Virus record (IMG/VR): IMGVR_UViG_3300025483_000040
Span: 1 to 34,731 of that record
Direction: 5' to 3' (one strand)
DNA from: a virus
Length of the DNA: 34,731 nt
Part shown: positions 1 through 7,891 of the stretch, in pieces
Layout of the letters: the number at the start of each line of letters is the position of its first letter
Numbering within the stretch: the stretch's first letter is position 1
Made by a program: the position numbers and the translations under genes
The notes under the pieces: generated by a model
Told to the model about the DNA's origin: nothing
Seen by the model: the letters and a program-made list of their open reading frames with translations, nothing else
The model's database searches: none

Positions 1-1
1 T

Positions 2-3000
2 GCAACAAAAACAGGAACTGAATTTAGTAATTATTACTACTTCGATAGAAATGAAATTTGCGATTCTGAAGGATCTTATCTAACAATTATCAATGATCCC
101 CTATCTGGAAGACAAACTGTAAATTATGTAACTCCAACAAGATTCTGTTATTCACTAAGCAAACTTCCTCAGTGGGATGGTAGTGGAACAATTACATATA
201 CAACAAACTCTACATTTGCTATTGGAGAAATTGCTGATGTTTCCATTACTAATATTGGAGATAATTACCAAAAGACTCCAATTATTTCTGGTGTTTTTCC
301 AACCAGTGCTAACATAGCGGAAGCAATAGTTTTATATGATGATAATATTAAAGCGATTGTTGGTGTTACTGTTACCAACTTTGGTCAAAATTATTCAAAT
401 CCTAAAGTTGTAATTACTGATGGCGATGGACGTGATGCTTCTTTTGCAGTAACTTCTAGTGGTGGTAAAGTCTTAGATATTACAATCAAGAATAGAGGAA
501 AGGGATATACAAAAGCACCAACGATTGCTGTTGTAGAAGGAGATACATTATTGTTTGCAAGAGGAAAAGATATTGGCGTTCCTAAAAATGTCTCTATCAT
601 CAGGAATGGGGGATCTTTCCACAAAGATAAGACTTTATATTCAGATTACAAATCTGCATTTACATTGTCTCTTAAAGGATATTCAACAAATTCCTTTAAA
701 GACGGAGAAGTAATAATTCAAAAAATTAATGGTTATGAAGTAGCAAGAGCTGTTGTTTCTACTAATGGTTGGCGTGAAGGATCGAACTTATTGAAGGTAT
801 CGAGAGTAAAAGGTATTTTCAGAGAAAATTATAATATTACTAGTGTAAGATCTGGAACTACTGCTGAAATTACTGCAATTTTTGTAACAACATTTAATCC
901 CGCAATCACAGCATCATACGATAATCAAGGTTACTATACTTCTGATAGAGGAAGAATTGGAAATTCAAATCAGAGAATTACGGATTCCTTCTTTTATCAA
1001 GATTATTCATATGTAATTAAATCCAGAACTTCTATTAACGTTTGGAGAGATTTAATTAAGAGCACAACTCACCCAGCTGGTATGAAGTTGTTTGGTGAAG
1101 TAATAGTTGACGCAGAGGCAGATACAAGAATGCCTGTAGAGTCTCCAAAAGCAAGTCACTTCACAGTTTTAGAACTTGGTATTAAAAATTCTATTAAATC
1201 AGAAAACACCAGAAGAATTGTAACTCAGACTGTACAAAAAGTTGAGGATTATAAGTGTAAGACAGGCACAGGGTCTGTTGCTGTAAACGAATTTAATTTC
1301 AATGAAACTATCTCCCAAGTTCTTATTTTACAAGAAGCACCAGATGGTGTAAGAGGAACAGAACTCCCACAAGGAACTGGTGAAGTAATTGGTAGAAAGA
1401 CATTTACTTTACAAAATGCAAATACAAATGCGGTTGTAGTTCCTTATAAAGAAGAAAACTTAATCGTAACTGTTGATGGTGTAATTCAAGAACCAAAAGT
1501 ATCTTTTACTGTCAGTGGTAATCAAATTACATTTACAGAATCTCTACTTGGTGCGGCAGTTATAGAAGGTCAGGTAGTCCCTGCACAAAAGATTGTAATT
1601 AGACATATTGAGTTCAAGAAACAATCTTTAAACGACACCCATTTCAAAAAACTCAAGAATTTCTACCAAAGAGGTGGAACATGGATTGATGCTGCAAATC
1701 AAATAAGACTAAACCAAGACTTCATTGTAAATGAAACTATTGGTTGGTTTGAGTCTGCATATGCTTCTGTTATTTCAAATAACACAATTCCCTGGAATAT
1801 TTTAGAACAAAGATTTAAAGATGATATTAGACTAATTCTTCAAGCAATCGAACATGATGTAAGATTTGGTGGAAATATTAAGTCTTTAGATTATTCGCGT
1901 GGATATTCTACTAGTTATGAATTGTATGAAACTTATATTATCGCTGCATTTGATTATGCAATTAGACTGAGTAAGTTAGCAATTAGAAACTGGGACTGGG
2001 TTGGAATTAATGCATCGTTTACGAGCGGTAGTGATGTAATTACTATCGATAGTACAGAAAATGTTGCTATTGGAGCATATGTCAGTGCTGGATCCGCTTT
2101 CCCATCTGCAAATAATATTAAAGTAACTGAGATTATTAATGACACACAAGTCAGGGTTTCTTCTGCTGCATTAGCATCTAGTGGAGTTCCTCCTGCAGGA
2201 TCTGCAGCTCCTGGGATTACTTACCTAGATGGCACACAATCTGGAGATGTTACACTACCAACAGGAACAGGTGCTGTTATTCCTCCTAACACCTATGATA
2301 TACCAGATGGCGATAATCTTATTGCTCCACCAGTCTTTACTGGATTAAATCAGGTTACATTTAGTTTTGCTGGCACCAATAATGGAACTTTTTATGATGC
2401 ATCAACTTCAATTGAATCTAATAAAGATTACATTGTTGATCACTCCGTTAATTGGGCAAAGGCAACATATCCATTGATCAATTGGTCATCGAAAGAAACT
2501 AAGTGTAGAAGAGACGTTGGCATTTTAATTGATAGAGTCGTCCAACATTTGAGGTATGGTGGAAACTATCAAATTGTTGAATATGCAGAACTTTACTTTA
2601 TCGGAAGCAAACTAGCATATGTTAACGATCAACTAACAGAAACTCTAGCAACATATGATAAAGTCTTAAACGAATTGTGTGTTCAAGCAATGAGACAATC
2701 GTTGCCTGGATCAAGTGCATACACAACTATCCAACCAGTTGTTGATTTAGAAATTATTGCTGATCCTAATAGTCCATCTTGTGTTGGTGTTGCATCTGCA
2801 TTGAATACATATTACGATATTATTAGCACAACATTTAATATTGGACCTTCTGTTGTTACAAGCACAAACTTTAACCCAAATAGAAGCGGTAGTTTTACTA
2901 ACTTAACACCAATTACCAACTTAAACATTTTACCTGATGGACAATTACCATCTTCAGAGTGTGCTGATGTTACTTCTGCTATTGATGTACTGAAGAATAT

Positions 3001-5941
3001 TATTAGTCTTGAAATTAATGGAACTCAGCAAACAAAATCACTACCAGATTACATCGACGGAGAAACAACAACTTTCGATCTCTATTACGAAGATGGTAGT
3101 GCTGTAAGTCTTCCTGGACCAGAAGACGATTTGTTTGTTGCACTAAACGGTGTTTTACAGCGTCCTCAGTATGAGTTGGATAAACCAGCATTTGATGCAT
3201 ACTATATTGATAGATCTAAAGTTCCTAACCAAATTGTTTTTGATTCTCCGCCTATCTGGGATCAAGATTTTTCTGCATTAACCATTGGTGAACCAACTTC
3301 AGTAGAAAAAATCTTTGCATACGATGTTGGTTCTTACAGAAGATTTACTACAGATAAATCACGTATCATTGATGATGGTGATTCTTCAGTTGGTCCATTC
3401 TTAATTCTATCGATAAAAGATAGTAAAGTTGTTAATGTTGACGTTGAAGAGTCACTTGTGGTTCTTATTAATGGTGTTATTCAAAATACAAATTCATACA
3501 CTATTTCAGGACCAACAATTACATTCTCACAACCAGTAAAGAAAGAAGATGTCGTTGATATGCGACTTCTTTACGGTAAAGAATACGAAAAAATTGTAAC
3601 TTTCTACGACCACGAACCTGGAAGTTATTATCTTGACAAGACACTAAGTATTTCAGATCCAAATAGGGATGTCCATGAGGCATTTAATCTATGGTGGCAT
3701 ACGCCAAAACCAGTTGTATCTGATTATAGTAACGTTTATCTGTACCAAGAAAGAGGAAATGGAACTGAAAATGCTATCGGTAAATTAACAAATTATTGGT
3801 ATCAGTCTGGTGTTTTATACATTAGTTTAAGATCAAACAACACCGTCTTAGAATCACTAGATATTAAATTCCGTGTTGTCAATGATCCTACTGGTCCAGT
3901 ATACACACTCGACACTAATGCATATACAACAACCTTAACTACAGAGAATGTAGAGTCTGATGGAACTATCAGATTGACTAGAGATTCTCAAAGTTGGTAT
4001 AAGGGAGATGTTGGTAGAACTAACGATGCATTACAAAGAAAAGGATTCTTCAAAATTTCTCCTGGAGACAAAGTAAAAATTGATGGCGAAAGTAATTTTA
4101 GAACTATTAGAAAAGTTCCAGATGCTGTATATTCCAAAGAATATCGACTAAACAACGATGTATCAAGTGATCACTATGGAACTTATACGGTAAGTGCTTA
4201 TAATGGCATTACTCGTGGCGAGGGTCTTAGTGTTGTTGCTAACATTCAAAATGGATCTGTTACTTCCCTGACTTGGAATGAAAAAGTGGTTGATTTTAGT
4301 GATCCCGATAATCCTAGAGTATCACAACCAACAGCATATCAATATTTTACTCCACCAATTTTAGAATTTGTTTCTAGAGATGGTAATGGTGGTGGTGCTA
4401 CAGCAGCTGTTATTGTCAAGAGTGGACAAGTAATTGGTGTTGAGTTATTACATGGCGGAAGTGGATATACACAAAAACCAAAAGTAATTGTATCCAGATC
4501 TTACAAGTTATGCCGCGAAAATGAAATTGCAACTAATGTTGTAAAGGTTGGCGTAAACAAGGTAATCCAACAGGGTATTACTGTAATATCGTTTATCGAT
4601 ACCATCCAACTTCCACCACCAGAACTTGCACTTGTTTCAACTATTGTCTTAAGATCTCCTGCGTTCGTACAGGATGAATTAGAAGAGCACATTTGGCCTG
4701 ATCAAGAACTTGTTGATATGCCATCTGGTGCTAATCAACCAGGAGTCAATCAACTCATCCGAGCAGTTGATAAAGTTACTGAATTTGATGCTAAGGTATC
4801 TGATGTTATTGATGATCAAATTACAACGATTATCCCAACACCTGCAATTAATGTACTGACTACATCCACTCTTGTTACTTCTAGAAATGTTACTACAACA
4901 TTTACTAGAGAACTCGATAATAGTATTCTTGAGTCTAAGACATTCAATGATCCTGGTGCCTTCTTACAAGTTGACTTTAATATTGGTAATAGCATTCTTT
5001 ATATTGCAGATACCTCGCAATTCAGCACAAATGGCAAATTGCTGGTTGGTGATGAAGTTGTTTACTATCCACGCAAGTATGATGATCGTTTCCTCAACTG
5101 TAAGCGTGGTGTTGATGGAACAACAGAACAAAACTGGACTGCAGGAACATTCCTGCGTCAAGTACCAGACTACGTTTCTGTTGCCTTTGGTGGAATCAAT
5201 GTCATTGATAGCAGCAGTTCTATCAATCAACCAACTTCACAAGTTGGATCCGAGTTCTTTACAACGAGAACCTTTGGTAATACTGTAGTTGCGGACAATG
5301 CAATCGTAACTTTAGACGTTGATAATGTAGTCAAAGAGTTCTTAATCTTTACTCCTGACTCAGGATTTATTGATTACTTTGTTGAGTTGGTTGCTTGGGT
5401 CAATCCAATCAGCACAAGAACAGGTGATGTTTTCTTACTAGGAAAAGATATTGCCCAAAGAAATGGTAATATTGTCTATGCTACTAATGAAGACTTTGGA
5501 GCAACAGATTTCCGAGGTGAATATTCAGTTGGTAACCTAGGTTTCAATATTGGTGATTGGAATGGGTCTATTGACGATGGTGCCGCAAATGTTTCTGGAT
5601 GGACAATCCAACATTTTGACAGGTATTTTTCAGATCTTCAAATTCGAGACTTTGAAGATAGAAAAGATACCAACTTTACTAGATCTGGTGTTCGTTGGAA
5701 TTTAGCAAACACTTCATTCCAAAATCCAGTTGCTATTGTTCAGACAACAGTAAATATTGATCCAACTATTACAGTACAGAGTACAACATATTTCCCCGAT
5801 AGTGGACACTTGTTCACATCTGGTGGATCCGTTGTACAATACACAAGTAAAACACAAACTACATTTGAGGGATGTACAGTAGTTAGTGGTGCAACCACTG
5901 TAAATAGCGGTCAAGAAATAGTACCGCATGTAATTTCCTAA
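2..5941 (+). CDS. gp7: gp7-like baseplate wedge protein, 5' partial, greatly extended C-terminus
   Basis: The reading frame is open from the first base, so the start lies upstream; 1979 residues are visible. It lies directly before gp8, the T4 position of gp7, the wedge protein that initiates baseplate wedge assembly. The segment at about residues 325-365 (YQDYSYVIKS, then HPAGMKLFG) resembles the C-terminal part of T4 gp7 (SYYVMKIKS, then HPVGFGF). T4 gp7 is about 1030 aa and ends soon after this point, whereas here about 1600 residues follow. They contain three N-G-V-x-Q beta modules (near residues 486, 1042, 1150), two helical modules (557-667 and 794-901), G-x-G-Y modules (three near 82-176, one near 1485) and two C-terminal modules of the GDEVVYY...CxRG type (about 1682-1710 and, degenerate, 1946-1964). 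No signal peptide or membrane segment is visible. The gp7 assignment rests on position and one motif; a separate cyanophage structural family is the alternative. Confidence 0.7.
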   Translation, partial: ATKTGTEFSNYYYFDRNEICDSEGSYLTIINDPLSGRQTVNYVTPTRFCYSLSKLPQWDGSGTITYTTNSTFAIGEIADVSITNIGDNYQKTPIISGVFPTSANIAEAIVLYDDNIKAIVGVTVTNFGQNYSNPKVVITDGDGRDASFAVTSSGGKVLDITIKNRGKGYTKAPTIAVVEGDTLLFARGKDIGVPKNVSIIRNGGSFHKDKTLYSDYKSAFTLSLKGYSTNSFKDGEVIIQKINGYEVARAVVSTNGWREGSNLLKVSRVKGIFRENYNITSVRSGTTAEITAIFVTTFNPAITASYDNQGYYTSDRGRIGNSNQRITDSFFYQDYSYVIKSRTSINVWRDLIKSTTHPAGMKLFGEVIVDAEADTRMPVESPKASHFTVLELGIKNSIKSENTRRIVTQTVQKVEDYKCKTGTGSVAVNEFNFNETISQVLILQEAPDGVRGTELPQGTGEVIGRKTFTLQNANTNAVVVPYKEENLIVTVDGVIQEPKVSFTVSGNQITFTESLLGAAVIEGQVVPAQKIVIRHIEFKKQSLNDTHFKKLKNFYQRGGTWIDAANQIRLNQDFIVNETIGWFESAYASVISNNTIPWNILEQRFKDDIRLILQAIEHDVRFGGNIKSLDYSRGYSTSYELYETYIIAAFDYAIRLSKLAIRNWDWVGINASFTSGSDVITIDSTENVAIGAYVSAGSAFPSANNIKVTEIINDTQVRVSSAALASSGVPPAGSAAPGITYLDGTQSGDVTLPTGTGAVIPPNTYDIPDGDNLIAPPVFTGLNQVTFSFAGTNNGTFYDASTSIESNKDYIVDHSVNWAKATYPLINWSSKETKCRRDVGILIDRVVQHLRYGGNYQIVEYAELYFIGSKLAYVNDQLTETLATYDKVLNELCVQAMRQSLPGSSAYTTIQPVVDLEIIADPNSPSCVGVASALNTYYDIISTTFNIGPSVVTSTNFNPNRSGSFTNLTPITNLNILPDGQLPSSECADVTSAIDVLKNIISLEINGTQQTKSLPDYIDGETTTFDLYYEDGSAVSLPGPEDDLFVALNGVLQRPQYELDKPAFDAYYIDRSKVPNQIVFDSPPIWDQDFSALTIGEPTSVEKIFAYDVGSYRRFTTDKSRIIDDGDSSVGPFLILSIKDSKVVNVDVEESLVVLINGVIQNTNSYTISGPTITFSQPVKKEDVVDMRLLYGKEYEKIVTFYDHEPGSYYLDKTLSISDPNRDVHEAFNLWWHTPKPVVSDYSNVYLYQERGNGTENAIGKLTNYWYQSGVLYISLRSNNTVLESLDIKFRVVNDPTGPVYTLDTNAYTTTLTTENVESDGTIRLTRDSQSWYKGDVGRTNDALQRKGFFKISPGDKVKIDGESNFRTIRKVPDAVYSKEYRLNNDVSSDHYGTYTVSAYNGITRGEGLSVVANIQNGSVTSLTWNEKVVDFSDPDNPRVSQPTAYQYFTPPILEFVSRDGNGGGATAAVIVKSGQVIGVELLHGGSGYTQKPKVIVSRSYKLCRENEIATNVVKVGVNKVIQQGITVISFIDTIQLPPPELALVSTIVLRSPAFVQDELEEHIWPDQELVDMPSGANQPGVNQLIRAVDKVTEFDAKVSDVIDDQITTIIPTPAINVLTTSTLVTSRNVTTTFTRELDNSILESKTFNDPGAFLQVDFNIGNSILYIADTSQFSTNGKLLVGDEVVYYPRKYDDRFLNCKRGVDGTTEQNWTAGTFLRQVPDYVSVAFGGINVIDSSSSINQPTSQVGSEFFTTRTFGNTVVADNAIVTLDVDNVVKEFLIFTPDSGFIDYFVELVAWVNPISTRTGDVFLLGKDIAQRNGNIVYATNEDFGATDFRGEYSVGNLGFNIGDWNGSIDDGAANVSGWTIQHFDRYFSDLQIRDFEDRKDTNFTRSGVRWNLANTSFQNPVAIVQTTVNIDPTITVQSTTYFPDSGHLFTSGGSVVQYTSKTQTTFEGCTVVSGATTVNSGQEIVPHVIS
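1672..2003 (+). repeat. Helical module, copy A (in gp7-like gene)
   Basis: About 110 residues with the pattern D-A-x-x-x-I-x-x-N-x-D-F-I-V at the front, a central F-K-D-D-I-R-x-I-L segment, then D-V-R-F-G-G-N, and an end in R-N-W-D-W. It matches copies at 2382-2705, 24270-24895 and 25073-25405, but lacks the Cys of the central C-R-R-D motif present in the others. Predicted mostly alpha-helical; function unknown. Confidence 0.7.
2382..2705 (+). repeat. Helical module, copy B (in gp7-like gene)
   Basis: Second copy in the same protein: F-Y-D-A-S-T-S-I-E-S-N-K-D-Y-I-V, then K-C-R-R-D-V-G-I-L-I-D-R, then L-R-Y-G-G-N. It is followed at 2777 and 2957 by two short Cys helices (C-V-G-V-A-S-A-L and C-A-D-V-T-S-A-I). 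The same succession of elements appears in the fibre protein at 24270-25840. Confidence 0.75.
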
Positions 5942-5948
5942 ATATTGC

Positions 5949-5962
5949 TATAAATATAAATA
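5949..5962 (+). promoter_or_regulatory. Two overlapping T4-type late promoters before gp8
   Basis: TATAAATA occurs at 5949-5956 and again at 5955-5962, sharing two bases. This is the exact T4 late promoter octamer, which in T4 is recognised by the gp55 sigma factor and centred about 10 bases before the transcript start. It lies in the 58-base gap between the upstream stop codon and gp8, so gp8 can be expressed independently of the giant gene in front. Confidence 0.8.
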
Positions 5963-5999
5963 ACTCAGGCACAAACCCCTAGATCGGAACAGAAAACCA

Positions 6000-7796
6000 A
6001 TGGCTGCTATTATCTCTGATAAGTTTAGAATTTTTAACGCGAAACAATTTCTTGAGTCGCTATCTGAAACTCCCAGTACGAACATGTACTTCTTTGTGGG
6101 ACGCCCACAACCATGGGCGGGATACCTCGAAACTTTTTCCGTTTCTGGTGGAACGTTAACCGTAGGCAATGAGGTTTATGTCGGCGCTAACTATGGTGCT
6201 GCTACTTTCCGAGCAACAATTTCTGCCGTGTATTCAAGTGCCGTTCTTCTCACAGCAGTCTTTGGTTCATCTGGTGTAAATTCTACTCCTGGTGCTATTG
6301 GATCTACTCTTAAAGAGTATGATGGTTCTGCTGATACTGGGGTTACTGCTAAGTCTGGTGTATATCGCTACGGTACAGAGAACGAGCCACCCCTTCCTTT
6401 AGATAACCAAACAGAAAAATTTGACATCTATGATGATGTCATCGCAGCAAAAAGAATCACCGATGAGTTTGCCCGTGGTGTTATCAGACGCTTCAACTGG
6501 GATCTTTCCGCAAATCCAAAGTTTGATATGTGGAAACCAGATTATTCGGCAACTCCAGTTGGTGGCGGTCAAGTTGGTAAAGCTGGCGCAACAGGTGCAA
6601 CCAGCATTGCTGATGCTAAGTTCTATGTAATGAACTCCAGTTACGAAGTATTCAAGTGCCTCTATAACGGAGAAAATCCAAGCAATCCAGCTGGACAAAA
6701 TGCAACTCAGGAACCACTAACAAGTTCTGGTAACTATAGTGGTGGAATTTTCACTGAGTCTGCTGGTGCTGGATACGTTTGGAAGTACATGTACACGCTC
6801 CCAACTGATGATGTACTACGTTTCCTCTCTTCTGACTTCTTACCAGTTGTTCTTCCAAGCAACTCATCCAGAACCGCAACTGAAGCAGCTGCTGTAGACG
6901 GAGAAATCAACGTTGTAATTACAAAAGATATTGGTGCAAACTTACCTGCAGCACAAACTCTATACACTGCAATTCGTGGTGATGGCACTGGTGGTGTTCT
7001 TCAGTTTACCACTACTGCTGGTGGTGCTGTAGATCCTGCAACAGTAGTTGTTGCTGCAAAGGGATCTGGTTACACTTATGCATCCATCTCTGTTGCAAAC
7101 GGATCTCTCTTTGGAGATCAAGGTTTGACGAGTGCTGTTGCATCTACAAACGCTGTTGCAGCGTTTGATGTTGTCCTACCTCCAAAAGGTGGTCATGGTT
7201 CTGATATGGAACTAGAACTTAACGCTAAGCGCGTTATGACCAACATTCGCCTCACTTATGCTGAAGGTGCTGGAGACTTCCCTGTTGACAACGATTTCCG
7301 TAGAATCGGAATCATGAAAGATCCTATCGATGCTAACACAACAGCAGTTGCTACAGATAGCACACTTTCTGGATTGTATGCTGTTAAGATTACTGGATCA
7401 ACCGCTGACTACATTGCTGATGAAGTAATCCGTCAAGATACTGGTAGTGGTGTCTATGCTTATGGAACAGTTGTTTCTTGGGTACTAGACAGTGGTTCTA
7501 CAACAGACGGTATCCTTAAGTATTATCAGTCTCCTGCACAACACCAGCATACTGATGGTAAGGTTTATGCAATCGTTGCAGATGCTGCAAGAGATGTTGA
7601 GGGCACACAATCTGGAGCAGATGGAAACCCAAATACAACCATCAATGGTTCAGTTGAAGGTACAACTCTTACAAATGGTCTATCGTCACCAGAAATTGCC
7701 AATAACTCTGGTGATATCATCTACATTGAGAACAGAAGACTAATCACTCGTGCTCCTGACCAAATTGAAGATATTAAACTAGTTATTGAATTCTGA
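6000..7796 (+). CDS. gp8: Baseplate wedge protein gp8
   Basis: 598 aa. T4 gp8 forms a dimer in the baseplate wedge and binds gp7, gp6 and gp10. The N-terminus (AAIISDKFRIFNAKQFLESL, then FFVGRPQPW) follows T4 gp8 (RAIVTSKFR, then FGRSEPW). The middle has YEVFKCLYN and GAGYVWKYMYTLP, corresponding to VYRCLD and GDGYVWEYLFEIP. The C-terminus SGDIIYIENR...APDQIEDIKLVIEF matches SGEMIYMENR...AMDQTEEINILFTF. The family is 334 aa in T4; the extra length lies in an insert near residues 45-125, a G-S-G-Y segment near residue 355, and a second insert near 440-560. The start is the first ATG after the late promoters, with only a weak purine-rich site (GGAAC) before it. A terminator follows 20 bases after the stop. 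The assignment is firm because all conserved blocks occur in order. Confidence 0.95.
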   Translation: MAAIISDKFRIFNAKQFLESLSETPSTNMYFFVGRPQPWAGYLETFSVSGGTLTVGNEVYVGANYGAATFRATISAVYSSAVLLTAVFGSSGVNSTPGAIGSTLKEYDGSADTGVTAKSGVYRYGTENEPPLPLDNQTEKFDIYDDVIAAKRITDEFARGVIRRFNWDLSANPKFDMWKPDYSATPVGGGQVGKAGATGATSIADAKFYVMNSSYEVFKCLYNGENPSNPAGQNATQEPLTSSGNYSGGIFTESAGAGYVWKYMYTLPTDDVLRFLSSDFLPVVLPSNSSRTATEAAAVDGEINVVITKDIGANLPAAQTLYTAIRGDGTGGVLQFTTTAGGAVDPATVVVAAKGSGYTYASISVANGSLFGDQGLTSAVASTNAVAAFDVVLPPKGGHGSDMELELNAKRVMTNIRLTYAEGAGDFPVDNDFRRIGIMKDPIDANTTAVATDSTLSGLYAVKITGSTADYIADEVIRQDTGSGVYAYGTVVSWVLDSGSTTDGILKYYQSPAQHQHTDGKVYAIVADAARDVEGTQSGADGNPNTTINGSVEGTTLTNGLSSPEIANNSGDIIYIENRRLITRAPDQIEDIKLVIEF

Positions 7797-7816
7797 TTAA
7801 ATTTGATACAACTAAG

Positions 7817-7844
7817 TCCCCCGAGAGATCGGGGGATTTTTTTT
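7817..7844 (+). terminator. Rho-independent terminator after gp8
   Basis: TCCCCCGA (7817-7824) pairs perfectly with TCGGGGGA (7829-7836) around a GAGA tetraloop, followed at once by eight T (7837-7844). This is the strongest terminator in the window and separates gp8 from the next late promoter six bases further on. Confidence 0.95.
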
Positions 7845-7849
7845 ATCTC

Positions 7850-7857
7850 TATAAATA
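7850..7857 (+). promoter_or_regulatory. T4-type late promoter for the DUF4815-like gene
   Basis: Exact TATAAATA octamer directly after the gp8 terminator and 34 bases before the ATG at 7892. A purine-rich ribosome site, GGCGGAG (7881-7887), lies five bases before that ATG. The leader contains ACTAG three times at exact 7-base spacing (7857, 7864, 7871). Confidence 0.85.
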
Positions 7858-7891
7858 CTAGAGACTAGATACTAGTATTTGGCGGAGTACG

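Noticed and set aside
551-553. TTG at 551 as the start of the first gene
   Set aside because: The same frame is open to the window edge and encodes three further copies of the G-x-x-Y module upstream, so the true start lies before the window.
4872-5288. 138-residue open frame on the + strand overlapping the gp7-like gene
   Set aside because: It lies in another frame inside a clearly coding region, has no ribosome site, and its product is a Leu/Ile-rich string with no recognisable pattern.
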